Part shown: piece by piece, positions 1-10,071 of the stretch
Layout: the number at the start of each line of letters is the position of its first letter
Position numbering within the stretch: the first letter of the stretch is position 1
Origin: Homarus americanus
Taxonomy: Eukaryota > Arthropoda > Malacostraca > Decapoda > Nephropidae
Reading direction: 5' to 3'
NCBI RefSeq assembly: GCF_018991925.1
Contig: NW_024737068.1
Span: forward strand, 10,867,360-10,931,359
DNA length: 64,000 nucleotides
Made by a program: the position numbers and the translations under genes
The notes under the pieces: generated by a model
Seen by the model: only the letters and a program-made list of their open reading frames with translations
What the model was told of the DNA's origin: nothing
The model's database searches: none

Positions 1-76
1 TAGCAAGGCTAATGGTCTTAAGTTGCTTCTTCGCAACACTCGCATCAGTAGCACTTGATGGGCGCTTGGAAGCCAT
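1..76 (-). CDS. Tigger-type transposase, N-terminal 25 codons (partial)
   Basis: Reading leftward from the ATG at 76-74 the peptide starts MASKRPSSATDASVAKKQLK, then TISLA at the window edge. A basic 'MASKRPS...KK.L..L' start just before the first helix-turn-helix is the usual opening of Tigger/CENP-B-like transposases. No catalytic region is inside the window. It could be an intact gene or a pseudogene. It sits in the element bounded by the TIR at 367. Confidence 0.45.
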   Translation of the reverse strand, partial: MASKRPSSATDASVAKKQLKTISLA

Positions 77-367
77 TTCAAATAGTTACAGTACAGAATT
101 AAGAGCATAAACACTTAAACATGCACGAACGCTGTGGAAGCCTAACAAAGACTGGCTTCGCTTGGGAACGCTGTGACGTTCCATGCCGAGAGAGAGTAGC
201 ACGGCAAGACCAGAGAGGGTGACACGCCGTAAAAAGTAGTCCATGACAAAGCAAAAACAACGTTATATTGAGTCGTCGTGACGTTAAACAAATTATTGGT
301 ATCTAAAGAGTAGCGAACTTGTACCGAAACAATGTTAAGCGGGACGATGTTATACGAGGACTTACTG
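1..367 (-). mobile_element. Tigger/pogo-type DNA transposon, 5' end (cut by window edge)
   Basis: The minus strand begins with TA then CAGTAAGTCCTCGTATAAC at 367-349, which resembles the terminal inverted repeats of Tigger elements (CAG start, TA target). About 290 bases further in, an ATG at 76 opens a Tigger-like N-terminus. The rest lies outside the window, so intactness and the other TIR cannot be judged. The family assignment rests on the TIR style plus the N-terminal peptide. Confidence 0.55.
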
Positions 368-369
368 TA

Positions 370-865
370 CTCCTTTTCTCCTGTAATTTTTATTATTTTT
401 TTTTTATTCTTATTTTTCATCTCCCAGGCCCTGTTGTGAGTCAATGACCTGTGTCTGGGTAGGCACAGGCTATCACCAGGAGTTTTTATATTACATTCAT
501 TTTTTCAACAAATGTTGTTTAGATAATAGTAATTAATAAAAACAATACAATAACTTTTCCTTTAATTATAAGTACATAATTTTTTCATTTTCTTCTACCC
601 TTTGATCATAAATCACCTGTAGTGGGCAGAGCATGAAAGAAGAGGGAAATTATGGGGTTAAACATGATGAAAAACTGATCACATGGCAGTAATTTCATGT
701 CTATATGTGCTTTGTATATGAAGAAATAAGTTTTTACCATAAATATTCCACCAAGAATTCTCCCTTGACGACTCTTGTTTTTTTTTGTTTTTTTTTACGG
801 GTATTAGCCCACCCGGACACAGGTCACCGACCCACATCAGGGCCCGGGGGGCGAAAACGTAATAA
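370..865. other. Non-coding spacer with the left part of a dispersed repeat (540-765)
   Basis: No gene is seen. Bases 540-765 (around 'aaatcacctgtag' and 'atgtgctttg') match 37190-37390 in the same orientation. This is the left part of a dispersed repeat whose right part is found at 2240-2590 and 37400-37620. Confidence 0.5.
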
Positions 866-896
866 CAGTAATAATAACAACAACAACAACAACAAC

Positions 897-992
<96 letters not shown>

Positions 993-1087
993 TCAGATAA
1001 GTAAAATTTATAATAATAAATACAAAAATAAAAATAAAATAATAATGATAACAATAATAATAATGAAAACACTGCAATAATAATAAT

Positions 1088-1161
<74 letters not shown>
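866..1161. repeat. (AAT)n microsatellite, about 300 bp with one interruption
   Basis: Near-perfect AAT/ATA trinucleotide repeats run through this block, with a less regular stretch at about 990-1075. All long open frames here (poly-Asn, poly-Tyr, poly-Leu) are by-products of the repeat. AAT tails also end other elements in the window (43805-43855 and 30440-30455), so this tract may mark the tail of an old retroelement. Confidence 0.9.
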
Positions 1162-1460
1162 GGAACCATAAAGAAATTAAAAAAAAAGATCATTAGTGAG
1201 AAACGATATATGTATGTTGTGTTGTCAATAGCAAGAGAAACAATTGAGACCCCACAATTGTGTAAATGAGGCAGAAAGTCAGATCAGCAACCTGGGACTT
1301 AGTCACAATTTTTGCAATGCCATATGGCAGCAGGGTCTACCATTAGACAACACATTATGCTTCCAATATCTTCCCAGGCGGTAGTACCTCTCTGTTTGGT
1401 AGCTGCCTACTACGTACTGCTCTTCCTATAAATTTGTGATTCCGGTCTTTGTAAACATAT

Positions 1461-1749
1461 AAAGTCCCCAGGTTATGTACGACCGACTTATGAACATCCA
1501 CCAATACAAGCGAAGCCCCATAAAGTTAAAATTTAAATTTACACTATTTACTGTATTTTGTCAAACTATTTCTTTTTTTTTAATTAAGTGATTTTAGATG
1601 TATAAAGGACTTAGGTTTGATAAACTGGGATTTTAAACACTGTTTTGTAAGTACAGTATGCACATAGGGTAAGTGGTTTGACATAAGTACATTTTCAACT
1701 TAAGAACATCCTTACGAACTGAACTCATACGTAACCTGGGGACTGCCTA
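1461..1749. mobile_element. MITE with Tigger-like TIRs, about 290 bp
   Basis: The left end reads AAGTCCCCAGGTTATGTACG. The right end, reverse-complemented, reads CAGTCCCCAGGTTACGTATG. The arms are imperfect inverted repeats flanked by TA. The interior is AT-rich and has no coding capacity. The terminal sequence resembles the 'cagtcccc' TIRs of Tigger/pogo non-autonomous elements. Confidence 0.7.
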
Positions 1750-2020
1750 TTCAACTATCAATGGAGTCTCTCATCTGGATTTTTATTACCATAAATATTG
1801 ACAAGGTTATCTTTTGTTTTAAATAAATAAGCCACTTTCCTTATTTTCTTGTGTATGGCCTGCACAAATCCCCTTTTTTAATTTTCATATACAATAGCTA
1901 TTTGATTTTTTAACCTCTTCTACATAAAAAGGTTGAGATTCATATAGCTAATTGGATCCAAATCCCATATTATGGGTTTGGAAACATTTACATTTGCTTT
2001 GGAGTATCATTGGATTCTAA
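1750..2020. other. AT-rich spacer, nothing recognised
   Basis: No ORF, TIR or RNA gene was recognised here. Confidence 0.5.
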
Positions 2021-2326
2021 GTGAACTGTATGTTCCTATACTTAATGTTCTTCCTTAAGGAGAAGCTAGGCATTTTGCTTTTCAATGGCATTGTTATTAT
2101 GCCATGTTCAGTATTGTATCACAAGTTATTTGTACATGTGGAGGATGAAGACCGTTTGCAAGAGTTCATCTGTCAACATGGACTAGTTGGGAGGATGTGC
2201 AAGTGTTCAAAATGTGACAGAGAAGTGAGTGAGCAAAAAATGTGTTTCAGTGCAACAACCAATCGTACTCTTACGTTCACAACACAAAATTACACAATGC
2301 CACTTCAAGAAAAGTGCTTTCATTAG
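2021..2326 (+). pseudogene. Possible ISXO2/Merlin-like transposase fragment (zinc-ribbon N-terminus)
   Basis: An open frame of 101 codons contains LQEFICQHGLVGRMCKCSKC, a leucine-rich helix followed by paired cysteines (CxxC twice). This order resembles the N-terminal zinc ribbon of ISXO2/Merlin-type transposases. The DDE core is not found downstream, so at best it is a fragment. The 3' part overlaps a dispersed repeat also present at 37400-37620, which fits a transposon origin. The assignment is tentative and is based on motif spacing only. Confidence 0.3.
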
Positions 2327-2590
2327 CACCTGATATCAAAGCAAGTTCTTTCTGCTTAATATGCCAGGGGGTCCAGGGGCAGAGCCCCCCGACTAGGAAG
2401 TTAGGTAAAATTAAGTGGATGTAGTTGGGTTAGGTCAGCTTCTATTAGGTTCTGTGAGTTGTCATATCGCTTTTATTACTTATCATAATCCAAACAACAT
2501 CTGTGGAGAAAATGAACGAAATCAAACAACTGTTTCTGGTGTTAGCCATCTCCTTCAACAGTACTTTAAAGAAAATTAACCCTAATGTCA
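2240..2590 (+). repeat. Dispersed repeat, right part (copies at 36590 and 37400)
   Basis: The block around 'atatgccagggggtccaggg', followed by 'gaagttaggtaaa' and ending near 'tgttagccatctcc', recurs at 36610-36830 and, in shorter form, at 37480-37910, all in the same orientation. The family is not recognised. It carries GTTAGGTT-like motifs in each copy. Confidence 0.6.
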
Positions 2591-2599
2591 TGATTTTTG

Positions 2600-4095
2600 C
2601 ATTTATGGGGTATCCTCGATATCCAAAATGACAAATTTATTAGCTTAGCAAAATCCCTAAATAAGGTACGAACGAGGCTTTTCTAAATATAGTTTTCTTT
2701 ATACAGTATACTGTAGATTAAAACAGGCATGGATATTTATTCAGTAAAATTTTCATGCAGGTTCACAGAAACAACATACTTTGATATCAAGTCCCAATAA
2801 AAATACTTTTCTTGAAGTGGCATTGTGAAATTTTACCTCTTTTGTGAAAATAAGTCAAATCAGCCAAAAATTAAATTATTGATTCATAACAACAAAACCA
2901 GAGGTTCCTGTGGTAAAGCTTGTTCTTATGATTTACCGTGTTTATAAGTAACAGATAAATGAAAACTTTCAAACATATTTTTCCTACAGTTGAAGTCAAG
3001 AAATAAAGTCTGGATAATATATATACATACTGTATTGTTACTAGACCAAGAGATACCTTGAAGCTTTAAAATGATCATCACTTTCAAGCCAAATCCTCAA
3101 TAATCATATTGTTAACTCCGAGTCATACACACACCCATACTACATTACACTGGAAGGACAGACGCCTACCTTAGGTTAATTTGTCAATCTTAGGGGTAAC
3201 TACTTACTGTAACGTCTTCTCCCTTCACACACGTCATTATCGCTGGAATGGAAGAAAGACCACCTCCCTACCTGTCTTCAGACATAGTGGCGAGACATAG
3301 TGGTAAACACAAGCCGGGTAAACTAGCCATATGTGTGACAGTGTTGCGGGTCTAGGGCTGTGGCAACCATCAGTGTAAACACTGCAATGTTTTCAGCTGA
3401 CGGTGCTGCAGTCCCCATCTGAGATATATTTCCTCCTGTTATATATCTCTCCCCCCTGCTCATTTATGACTTAACTTACCCCTTTTAAATATCTCGATTT
3501 AAAAACTTTCTCGATCTCTCTTTTTATTATTTAGGGCAATTTACACAAAAAATAATTATAATTAATTATCGAAATATTATGGACGACGCTATGGTATTTG
3601 GCGGGAGGTTCAAATATTTGGCATACCATTGTACTAAAAGTACCTAGATGGGCAGCGCTCCCTGTGCCTAGTCATGTACTCAAACAATGCTGTGGTTACC
3701 TAGGAAAGTAGCCAAGTCGGGTTCGAGAACACCCTCCTGTCATGGCACGCTTTGAACACAATGATGTCTAGAACTACTTGCGGTGGGGGAGTTCGGGTCC
3801 TTGTTTATGCAACAGCATGAACAAGATTTTATTATTTTACATGCCAAGACCTTTGCAAAGATTTTCCGTTACCCCTAAATTAGTATGCATGTCTATGAAA
3901 ATATTCAAATGTGCATATATCTCCTCAAGTTGTAGTGCTAGACACATGATCTTGGTGTCTAATATAAGATTTTTTACCATGGGGATTCGATTGGCTGCTT
4001 CACTTTGGTAATTGGAAGTCATCTAATTAACACAATTTCTTGATTGGTGACCTTTTTCTTGGTGATTACATATAGCTTGATAGCATTGTTTTTTA
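2600..4095. other. Intergenic stretch without recognised features
   Basis: About 1.5 kb of AT-rich sequence with only short open frames. A slightly GC-richer part lies at 3190-3420. No exon, RNA gene or transposon signature was recognised. Confidence 0.5.
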
Positions 4096-5655
4096 CTTTT
4101 ATCCTCTTCGCCACTGATCGGCTTGTTAGCCGCTTGGGCGATCGGTCACGTCTCTTTTCCTTTATATTCTTCACCAAATGGTCGGCTCGCTAGCCGCCCG
4201 GGCGATCGGTCACGTCTCTGTCACGCACTGTTGGCAAATACTGGGCATGCACCGGCTCCTGAATGTACCTGAACCCGCTCCAGTGTTGGTCAAGTCTTCT
4301 CTTGAAAGAGCTCACACTCGGTGCCGTCACAACACTCTCTGGTAGATTGTTCCAAGAGTTTACAACCCTCACTCCGAAAAAGTTTGCCCTCACGGTTTTC
4401 TGGACTTGCGGCTTCTTCAATCTTGAGCTGTGACCCCTTGTGGGGCGAGCGTCCGCCAGCTCCAAGTAAGGACACTCAACTGAGTAGTGCCCCCTGAGAT
4501 GCTTATAAACCTCAACTAGGTCCCCCCTTGCCCGTCTGTAGTATAAGCTAGGCAAGTTCAGGCGCTCCAATCTCTCAGGGTAGCTGAGGTGCCGAAGTGC
4601 AGGCACCAGTTTGGTGGCCCTCCTTTGAACATTTTCAACCAACTGACAGTCCCTAGCATATCTCGGGGACCAGATGGGGTGACAGTACTCCAGATGGGGA
4701 AGCACTTCACTCCTGAAGATCGTCACGAGGGACGGACCGTCTAGATATCTGAACGACCTTCTTATAAGACCCAATAATTTATTTGCCTGATTTACCTTCT
4801 TCTCACAATGGCCCGAGAACTTCAGCTCATTGTCAACATACACACCTAGGTCCTTCTCACACACAGTCTCAACTAGTACATTTTCTTCATCCCGTTGGGA
4901 CATATGGTACGCCTCCTTACCGTTGGTACGCCCCAGGTGCATCCTCTTACACTTCGTGACATTGAATCTCAGCAGCCATTCCTTCGACCATTCCTGGAGC
5001 CCACAGAGGTCCTTCTGCAGCTCTTCACAGTCCGCTTGGTTCTTAATTTCCCGAAATAACTTGCCATCATCGGCAAACATTTGTATGGAGGAGTGTACAA
5101 CGTCAGGCATATCATTTATGAAACAAACAAACAACAGCGGGCCCAATACACTACCCTGCGGTACCCCACTTGTTACAGGTACAGATGACGATTTCGTGCC
5201 ATTAATCACCACACATTGCTTGCGGTCATGTAGAAAGTCTTCTATCCACGCTAGGACATTTCCCCGAATTCCGTACCCTTCCAGTTTGATTTTCAGCCTT
5301 TCGTGGGGTACACTGTCGAAAGCCTTGGCAAAATCTAGGTAAATATTGTCGATATTACCACCCCGTTCTAGAATATGGGTCCAAATATCCAATACCTTGA
5401 GCAATTGTGTCAAGCAAGAGCGCCCCGGCATAAAACCGTGTTGGCAATCTTTTACAAGGTTGTTTCGTAGTAGATGTTCCATCGCTGCATCTCTGATAAT
5501 ACTCTCAAGTACCTTACATATTATGCTGGTCAGGCTCACCGGTCTATAGTTGTTCGTGGAGTGACTATCGCCCTTCTTGAAGATAGGACTCACATAAGCC
5601 ACTTTCCATTCACTGGGGACCATTTGTTCACCCAGGCATTTACAAAAAAAAAGCA
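4096..5655 (-). mobile_element. 5'-truncated CR1/Jockey-like LINE
   Basis: A non-LTR retrotransposon fragment holding reverse transcriptase and the C-terminal domain, truncated on its 5' side near 5655. The 3' side contains two similar tail motifs, near 4110 and 4180 ('gctcgctagccgcccgggcg' type). Related tail motifs recur at 5712, 16031 and 17150, showing that the family is dispersed in this region. The apurinic endonuclease domain and ORF1 are absent. Confidence 0.85.
4190..5623 (-). CDS. LINE reverse transcriptase (ORF2 fragment, 477 codons, open)
   Basis: Reverse transcriptase of a CR1/Jockey-type LINE, the enzyme that copies LINE RNA at the nicked target. The frame is open from the first ATG at 5623 and stays open upstream to about 5650, so the listed start is arbitrary. 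In order it shows the RT entry motif IFKKGD, NYRPVSLTS, QHGFMPGRSCLTQLL, YLDFAKAFDSVPHERL, SGVPQGSVLGPLLF and the catalytic FADD (here FADDGKLF; FADDTKLF is commoner). The C-terminal part ends with VRVVNSWNNLPESVV and SFKRRLDQHW. No stop or frameshift is seen over 477 codons, so the copy is young. It lacks endonuclease and ORF1 and should be inactive alone. Confidence 0.88.
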   Translation of the reverse strand: MVPSEWKVAYVSPIFKKGDSHSTNNYRPVSLTSIICKVLESIIRDAAMEHLLRNNLVKDCQHGFMPGRSCLTQLLKVLDIWTHILERGGNIDNIYLDFAKAFDSVPHERLKIKLEGYGIRGNVLAWIEDFLHDRKQCVVINGTKSSSVPVTSGVPQGSVLGPLLFVCFINDMPDVVHSSIQMFADDGKLFREIKNQADCEELQKDLCGLQEWSKEWLLRFNVTKCKRMHLGRTNGKEAYHMSQRDEENVLVETVCEKDLGVYVDNELKFSGHCEKKVNQANKLLGLIRRSFRYLDGPSLVTIFRSEVLPHLEYCHPIWSPRYARDCQLVENVQRRATKLVPALRHLSYPERLERLNLPSLYYRRARGDLVEVYKHLRGHYSVECPYLELADARPTRGHSSRLKKPQVQKTVRANFFGVRVVNSWNNLPESVVTAPSVSSFKRRLDQHWSGFRYIQEPVHAQYLPTVRDRDVTDRPGG

Positions 5656-6231
5656 GGTGCTACCAAAACTTACCAATTGTCTACCGCTCAAAATTGTTTT
5701 TATCCTCTTCGTCACAGATTGGCTCATTAGCCTCTATACCTTGTCAAAATTACAAAGAGTGGGGAATATTCTCAAAGATATGGTAATGTTCACCATAGCC
5801 TCTTCTATACTTAGTGTTAATACCAAATGCCAACTCAGAAGTAGAAAAATTACAGCCAGCCCCCTATACTGTATACACCATCGCAGGTCATCTCGTCGTT
5901 TGCCGGGAATACGTTCTCCAGATTGCCCCCGAATTATTGCCGACTCCGCGCTCTTCGCGGCACTGACTATCAGTGACCCCATGACCTTGGTCAGGCTTAC
6001 AGATCCTTTCCAGAGATTTCATGTTTCTTTGTTTGTTTTATCGTTGCGATGTAGTGTTTCCACCACCTGCCATTTTGGCAGGTGTCCATGACTGTCAAAA
6101 TGAAGCCCTAACGAATTAAATGAGCGTGACCGACCAGCCTTACGGCGACAGGTGGTAGCAGTACCATTGCTTACATATTACCGAGTCATTATTCTGGCCC
6201 TACAGTTGACAGGGTTCTGGTAAATTCCGTT
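5656..6231. other. Spacer with an extra LINE 3'-tail motif
   Basis: Near 5703-5750 the sequence 'cctcttcgtcacagattggc' resembles the 3' tail of the adjacent LINE, suggesting an older copy next to it. Nothing else was recognised up to the LTR at 6236. Confidence 0.4.
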
Positions 6232-6235
6232 ATAC
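6232..6235. repeat. Target-site duplication (left)
   Basis: ATAC immediately before the 5' LTR, matching ATAC at 8700-8703 after the 3' LTR. Confidence 0.75.
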
Positions 6236-6629
6236 TGTAGTGGATTCCTACCCTACAAACGCCGTGTGTCGCTGACTAGCCGACCTCCACGCGAATTCAC
6301 CAGCCTGCACCTCGTGGGCAAGGTCAGGTAACCAGCGCCCCCGAACAAAGCAGAGGTCTACAATCAAGCTACACCTACCCTCGCTATATAAGACCTCACC
6401 TGGCAGTGACCTGCCCTTCTTCTAGCTACAGCCGCAGCAAGCAACACCTCCTCTGAGCACCCTCACCAACCAGCTCTCCCTACTCACGCTTGTAACCACG
6501 CTGCCTCCTCCCAGCACCAGCCACCAAGCTGCATTGTACATCCAATATAACATGTATACAGAGAGCACATTGTGAGTTTCCTTTCTCCATCCCATCCTGA
6601 GTGTGAACCAAATATCTCGAAACCCCACA
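6236..6629 (+). repeat. 5' LTR, 394 bp
   Basis: TG...CA-bounded repeat with a TATA-like 'gctatataagacc' at about 6384. It is nearly identical to 8307-8699 and clearly related to 38609-39037. The opening TGTAGTGGAT is shared with the other LTR family at 9225 and 12746. Confidence 0.88.
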
Positions 6630-6631
6630 AA

Positions 6632-6645
6632 TGGTGACCCCCGGA
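6632..6645 (+). promoter_or_regulatory. Primer-binding site candidate
   Basis: TGGTGACCCCCGGA begins two bases after the 5' LTR and is repeated at the same place in the third copy (39039). TGG start and position fit a tRNA 3'-end primer site. The tRNA was not identified. Confidence 0.6.
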
Positions 6646-6869
6646 GATTTGCACTCACACAGGATGGAGGAGAAACATCTCGTGTAAACCTACAATTGGT
6701 GACCCATGGAGCCGTGAACACCACACTCCTTTCTGCTGCCTTACTCCTGGAGCTGAGAAGGTCTTCCTGCCTGTTGCCATCCTAGGCCAACCGCCTTACC
6801 TGCACCACGTGCTACCCCAATACTCCACGACGACACCATCTCACGACTGTGTGACACACTTCCGCAAGA

Positions 6870-7697
6870 ATGGATGGACGGATCTCTCTACCGACTTTCA
6901 ACCACAACGTTGAGGACTGGTTAGATCATGTGGAAGCAATCCTTATCGGCTCACAAGCTACTGACAAGCAAAAGTACGGCGCCCTGCTCTGTTCCTTGCC
7001 CATGGAAGTCGCCACGCAAGTATCACGGACTATTTCCAACCCTCCAGAGAACAACAAATTCGCCACCCTGCTGCACGCCTTAAAAATGCATTACCAACGG
7101 AACCGCCCCAGTCTCCTGCAGAACCTGTCTTCTATCTCCCTTGGAAACTCAACTCCGGGACTTCTCTGGGAGGAGATGTGTAGGCTGAACTCGCGGCACA
7201 CAGACAGACTTCCCGACCCTATCCTGCGCCAGCTTCACGCACAAAAGCTCCCCACACAAGTACGTATCATCCTGTCCGCAGTAGATTAATCGACGAAACC
7301 TGAACTCTACGCAACCGCGGCAGACAAAATATTCAACGAGTGCGCGGCTGCGTGCCTGGCTGCCACGGACAACCCAATGACCACACCAGTACTTACCTCC
7401 GAAGTTGTAAACCAGGTCAACACCCCTCAGCCGAGCAATACCTCACAAGACATCAGGGACCTGTTGCAAACTTTGAACCGCAGGATGGACACCACTGAAC
7501 AGTTCTGCTCCTCCATGCCTGCTGCTGGACCTGTTCCTAACTCACGCACCACGTCCTACCGACCCCAACACACCAGTCCTGCCTCAGACGTCGCCCCCAG
7601 CCCCCAGCACAGTGTATCTACCCCCTGTTGGTACCATCAACGTTTTGGTGCTAACGCTAGATTGTGTGAGGCCCCCTGCAACTACACGGCGAAGTGA
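6870..7697 (+). pseudogene. Gypsy-type gag with one in-frame stop
   Basis: Structural Gag of a Gypsy-like retrotransposon. The frame begins MDGRISLPTFNHNVEDWLDH, a typical 'LP.F.....W....EA' gag opening, then continues TDKQKY, LCSLPMEVATQV and ISNPPENNKF. A TAA at 7287-7289 breaks it after ILSAVD. The same frame then continues to 7697 and ends with a zinc-knuckle-like CWYHQRFGANARLCEAPC (C-x2-H-x8-C-x3-C). The copy at 11321 has no stop at this place but has a frameshift. A protease domain normally follows this knuckle in Gypsy elements; it is absent here. Confidence 0.8.
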
Positions 7698-7715
7698 CAT
7701 CGACGGAGACGGGTA

Positions 7716-8300
7716 GGCGCCATAACCTCCGCCACTATCAAGCAGCACATCACACGCCTTACTTCTGACCTTGACCACTTCACTCCTGCTGCCCGTCACG
7801 ACCTACTACAAACACTACGTCAGGCAGTTTCTGCATTCAAGGCTACTGCCCCACGCCAGCCTTCCCACCGCCCTGAACACATTCATCCCGCACCTCCTCC
7901 GCCAGTCTGCCCACAATTACCCCTTGCAGCACCACCTCGCCCACATTTCTGGGCACCCTCTTTTCTTCCTCAGGTACCCACTGCGCCTGTCTTGCACCCT
8001 CCTGCTGTCATGGACCCTCCTCCCGACGCGGCCCCTGCTCCTGACGCGGACCCAGACACCCAACCCGGCGCCACTGAGGACTGCGTACCCGCTGCGAGAG
8101 AAGCACCACATTCCTCGCCTGTAAAACCTTCTCTTATCCACAAACCTACTCCTCCCTCTACTTCTCCCACAGATCTCGTGACTCTAGACAGAGTCGTCTC
8201 CTGTAGCGGCCGGCTCATCCACACCCCCGCCCGCTATGTCTCACATGTGGGATACAACCTTGCCGACAACAAGTCTCCTGCACCGCCTGGAGGGAAGGGG
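7716..8300 (+). CDS. Proline-rich reading frame ending in a Gypsy pol-tail-like motif
   Basis: A frame continuing IKQHITRLTSDLDHFTPAAR, then a long Pro/Ala-rich stretch (PPPDAAPAPDADPDTQPGA), and near the end SCSGRLIHTPARYVSHV. A 'SGR....PARY' motif close to the LTR is typical of the extreme C-terminus of Gypsy polyproteins, after integrase. It therefore appears that gag is joined almost directly to the pol tail by a large internal deletion. The copy at 12147 repeats this with the same junction. No ATG defines the start; expression as a gag fusion or read-through is possible but unproven. Confidence 0.6.
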
Positions 8301-8306
8301 GAGTAT
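8290..8306 (+). other. Polypurine tract
   Basis: ggagggaagggggagta directly before the 3' LTR, the expected plus-strand priming site. The element at 12746 has the equivalent ggaggagagggggagta. Confidence 0.7.
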
Positions 8307-8699
8307 TGTAGTGGATTCCTCCCCTACAAACGCCGTGTATCGCTGACTAGCCGACCCTCCGCGAATTCACCAGCCTGCACCTCGTGGGCAAGGTCAGGTA
8401 ACCAGCGCCCCCAAACAAAGCAGAGGTCTACAATCAAGCCACACCTACCCCCGCTATATAAGACCTCACCTGGCAGTGACCTGCCCTTCTTCTAGCTACA
8501 GCCGCAGCAAGCAACACCTCCTCTGAGCACCCTCACCAACCAGCTTTCCCAACTCACGCTTGTAACCACGCTGCCTCCTCCCAGCACCAGCCACCAAGCT
8601 GCATTGTACATCCAATATAACATGTATACAGAGAGCACATTGTGAGTTTCCTTTCTCCATCCCATCCTGAGTGTGAACCAAATATCTCGAAACCCCACA
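8307..8699 (+). repeat. 3' LTR, 393 bp
   Basis: Direct repeat of 6236-6629 with about ten differences, followed by the ATAC duplication. Confidence 0.88.
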
Positions 8700-8703
8700 A
8701 TAC

Positions 8704-9224
8704 ATCTCAGTACCTCGAACCTGAGAACCTAACGGGTTTGTGGGCTTGGTATATTTCAATTAACTTTACACAATTTATGGGTTATCCTCATCACTTCACA
8801 AGCAAGATTCTCAAATCATGGCACTGTTCGTGGTTAATTTGACAAATGAGATCACGATATATATTAACCTCACACAGACATAACTAAAATAATTTCACTT
8901 TAAGATGGTTTATGGGTTAGCCCTAACACTTCACATATATCAAATACACTCATGATTTTCTCGGATTGTTATACTTGTATATATTCATCTTATACAGTAG
9001 TAAACAAAATAACCTTCAGACACTGTTACAATTATTCTCAATATTATACTATTAGTAACAAATGGGCCTTCCCAACAACATCTAGGCACCTTGAATTTCC
9101 CCTTAATATTATCTATATACAGACGTTTGATTATATGCAAGGACTCTGGTATAATTCGTTCGTACACAACCTAATACAGTATACGAAACTACCCCAGTGA
9201 AGCGATTACCATATTCCGTGATGT
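8704..9224. other. AT-rich spacer
   Basis: No coding or repeat feature recognised between the two LTR elements. Confidence 0.5.
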
Positions 9225-9446
9225 TGTAGTGGATACTCTCCCCTACAACTGCTGACTGATCACTTGCTGTTCGCTTACCAGCCAATCAGCAGCGAGTTCC
9301 ACAAGACCGGGCCTCACTCTCAGACTGCGCGGTGATTGGCCCGTTACCGCCTTCACCTCAGCCAATCAGCAGCACCGCTTACTTCTCACGTCTCGGCATG
9401 ATCTTGCAGAATCGTATATATACGCCTCAGTCTAGCCGTGAACATC
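9225..9446 (+). repeat. Truncated 5' LTR of a second LTR element
   Basis: Starts TGTAGTGGATACTCTCCCCT and matches 12746-12967 closely up to 'gccgtgaacatc', where similarity stops. It contains CCAAT-type motifs (agccaatcagcagc twice, gattggcccg) and a TATA-like 'cgtatatatacgc'. It is either a fragment of the 5' LTR of the element at 11311-13050 or an independent truncated LTR. Confidence 0.78.
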
Positions 9447-9522
9447 GACAGAGAACTGCACCTCGGCGAGGCAAGATCTTTTCTGCTCCCGAGGTACTGT
9501 GTGAACTTGACGATGTTGACCT

Positions 9523-10071
9523 GTGACCAGGCATGACCAAGCGAAGGTTGTAAGACTGTACCCAGTCACAGGCCCTTCGCGCAATCAACTAAACCCTTCG
9601 CGCAAGCAACTAAACCTCCTTGTCCTAAGGAAGTTTTTTGACTCCTTAGAAATCAGGGGGGTGACAAGGGTCGTCCGCAGACCAGTGAGTGGTAGCCTTA
9701 TGGTCACCTTTGCGGAATGGGGACAGGCCCAGCAATTAGCCAACATAACAGAAATCAACGGGATTCAGATACATGTGCGAGCTCACCCAGAGGACAACTT
9801 GGTGTTGGGAGTCATCTCCCACACCGAGATAGAACACCTTGAAGAAGAAGAACTGGCTGAGCTGATTGGAGACCAGCTCACAATTGTACGGAAGCTGACC
9901 AGTGGAGTAGCACTGGTTAGCTTCCCCACGAAGCTACCAAGCACCGTTTTGCTGGGATGGGATATACTGCCAGATCTGGGGTCACTAATTCTAAGGGGAA
10001 AACTTAACTATAGTCTTAATTTTAAGGGTTGCTGCCACCAGACCCCCTCTGGGAAGTATGCAGCTCGTTAG
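9523..10071 (+). CDS. Probable LINE ORF1-like protein fragment (182 codons)
   Basis: An uninterrupted frame whose middle reads MVTFAEWGQAQQLANITEIN and whose later part reads VRKLTSGVALVSFPTKLPST, followed by VLLGWDILP. The pattern 'T..V.L.F...LP..V..G' is the RRM-like core of gag-like ORF1 proteins in Jockey/CR1-type LINEs, nucleic-acid-binding proteins needed for retrotransposition. The usual zinc knuckles after this core are missing; the frame ends at 10071. It starts right after the truncated LTR, so a LINE 5' region may have replaced part of the LTR element. The start codon is only the first ATG available. Confidence 0.45.
   Translation: MTRHDQAKVVRLYPVTGPSRNQLNPSRKQLNLLVLRKFFDSLEIRGVTRVVRRPVSGSLMVTFAEWGQAQQLANITEINGIQIHVRAHPEDNLVLGVISHTEIEHLEEEELAELIGDQLTIVRKLTSGVALVSFPTKLPSTVLLGWDILPDLGSLILRGKLNYSLNFKGCCHQTPSGKYAAR

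Larger units (their letters stand above)
6236..8699 (+). mobile_element. Complete non-autonomous Gypsy-like LTR retrotransposon (gag only)
   Basis: Two direct repeats, 6236-6629 and 8307-8699, start TGTAGTGGATTCCT and end AACCCCACA. They differ by about ten bases by eye. The element is flanked by the 4-bp duplication ATAC (6232-6235 and 8700-8703). A primer-binding-like TGGTGACCCCCGG follows the 5' LTR, and a purine tract (ggagggaagggggag) precedes the 3' LTR. The 1.68-kb interior holds gag and a short pol-tail-like reading frame only. Protease, RT, RNase H and integrase are missing, so mobility would need enzymes supplied in trans. A related element lies at 9225-13050. Confidence 0.88.

Noticed and set aside
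142..444. 100-codon minus frame near the left edge
   Set aside because: It lies across the Tigger TIR and 5' leader and has no protein signature.
679..1193. Long poly-Asn, poly-Tyr and poly-Leu frames on both strands
   Set aside because: They are translations of the (AAT)n tract and exist in every frame.
4830..5342. 170-codon plus-strand frame
   Set aside because: Antisense shadow of the LINE reverse transcriptase at 4190-5623.
5474..6091. 205-codon plus frame
   Set aside because: Its first part is antisense to the LINE; the rest has no recognisable domain.
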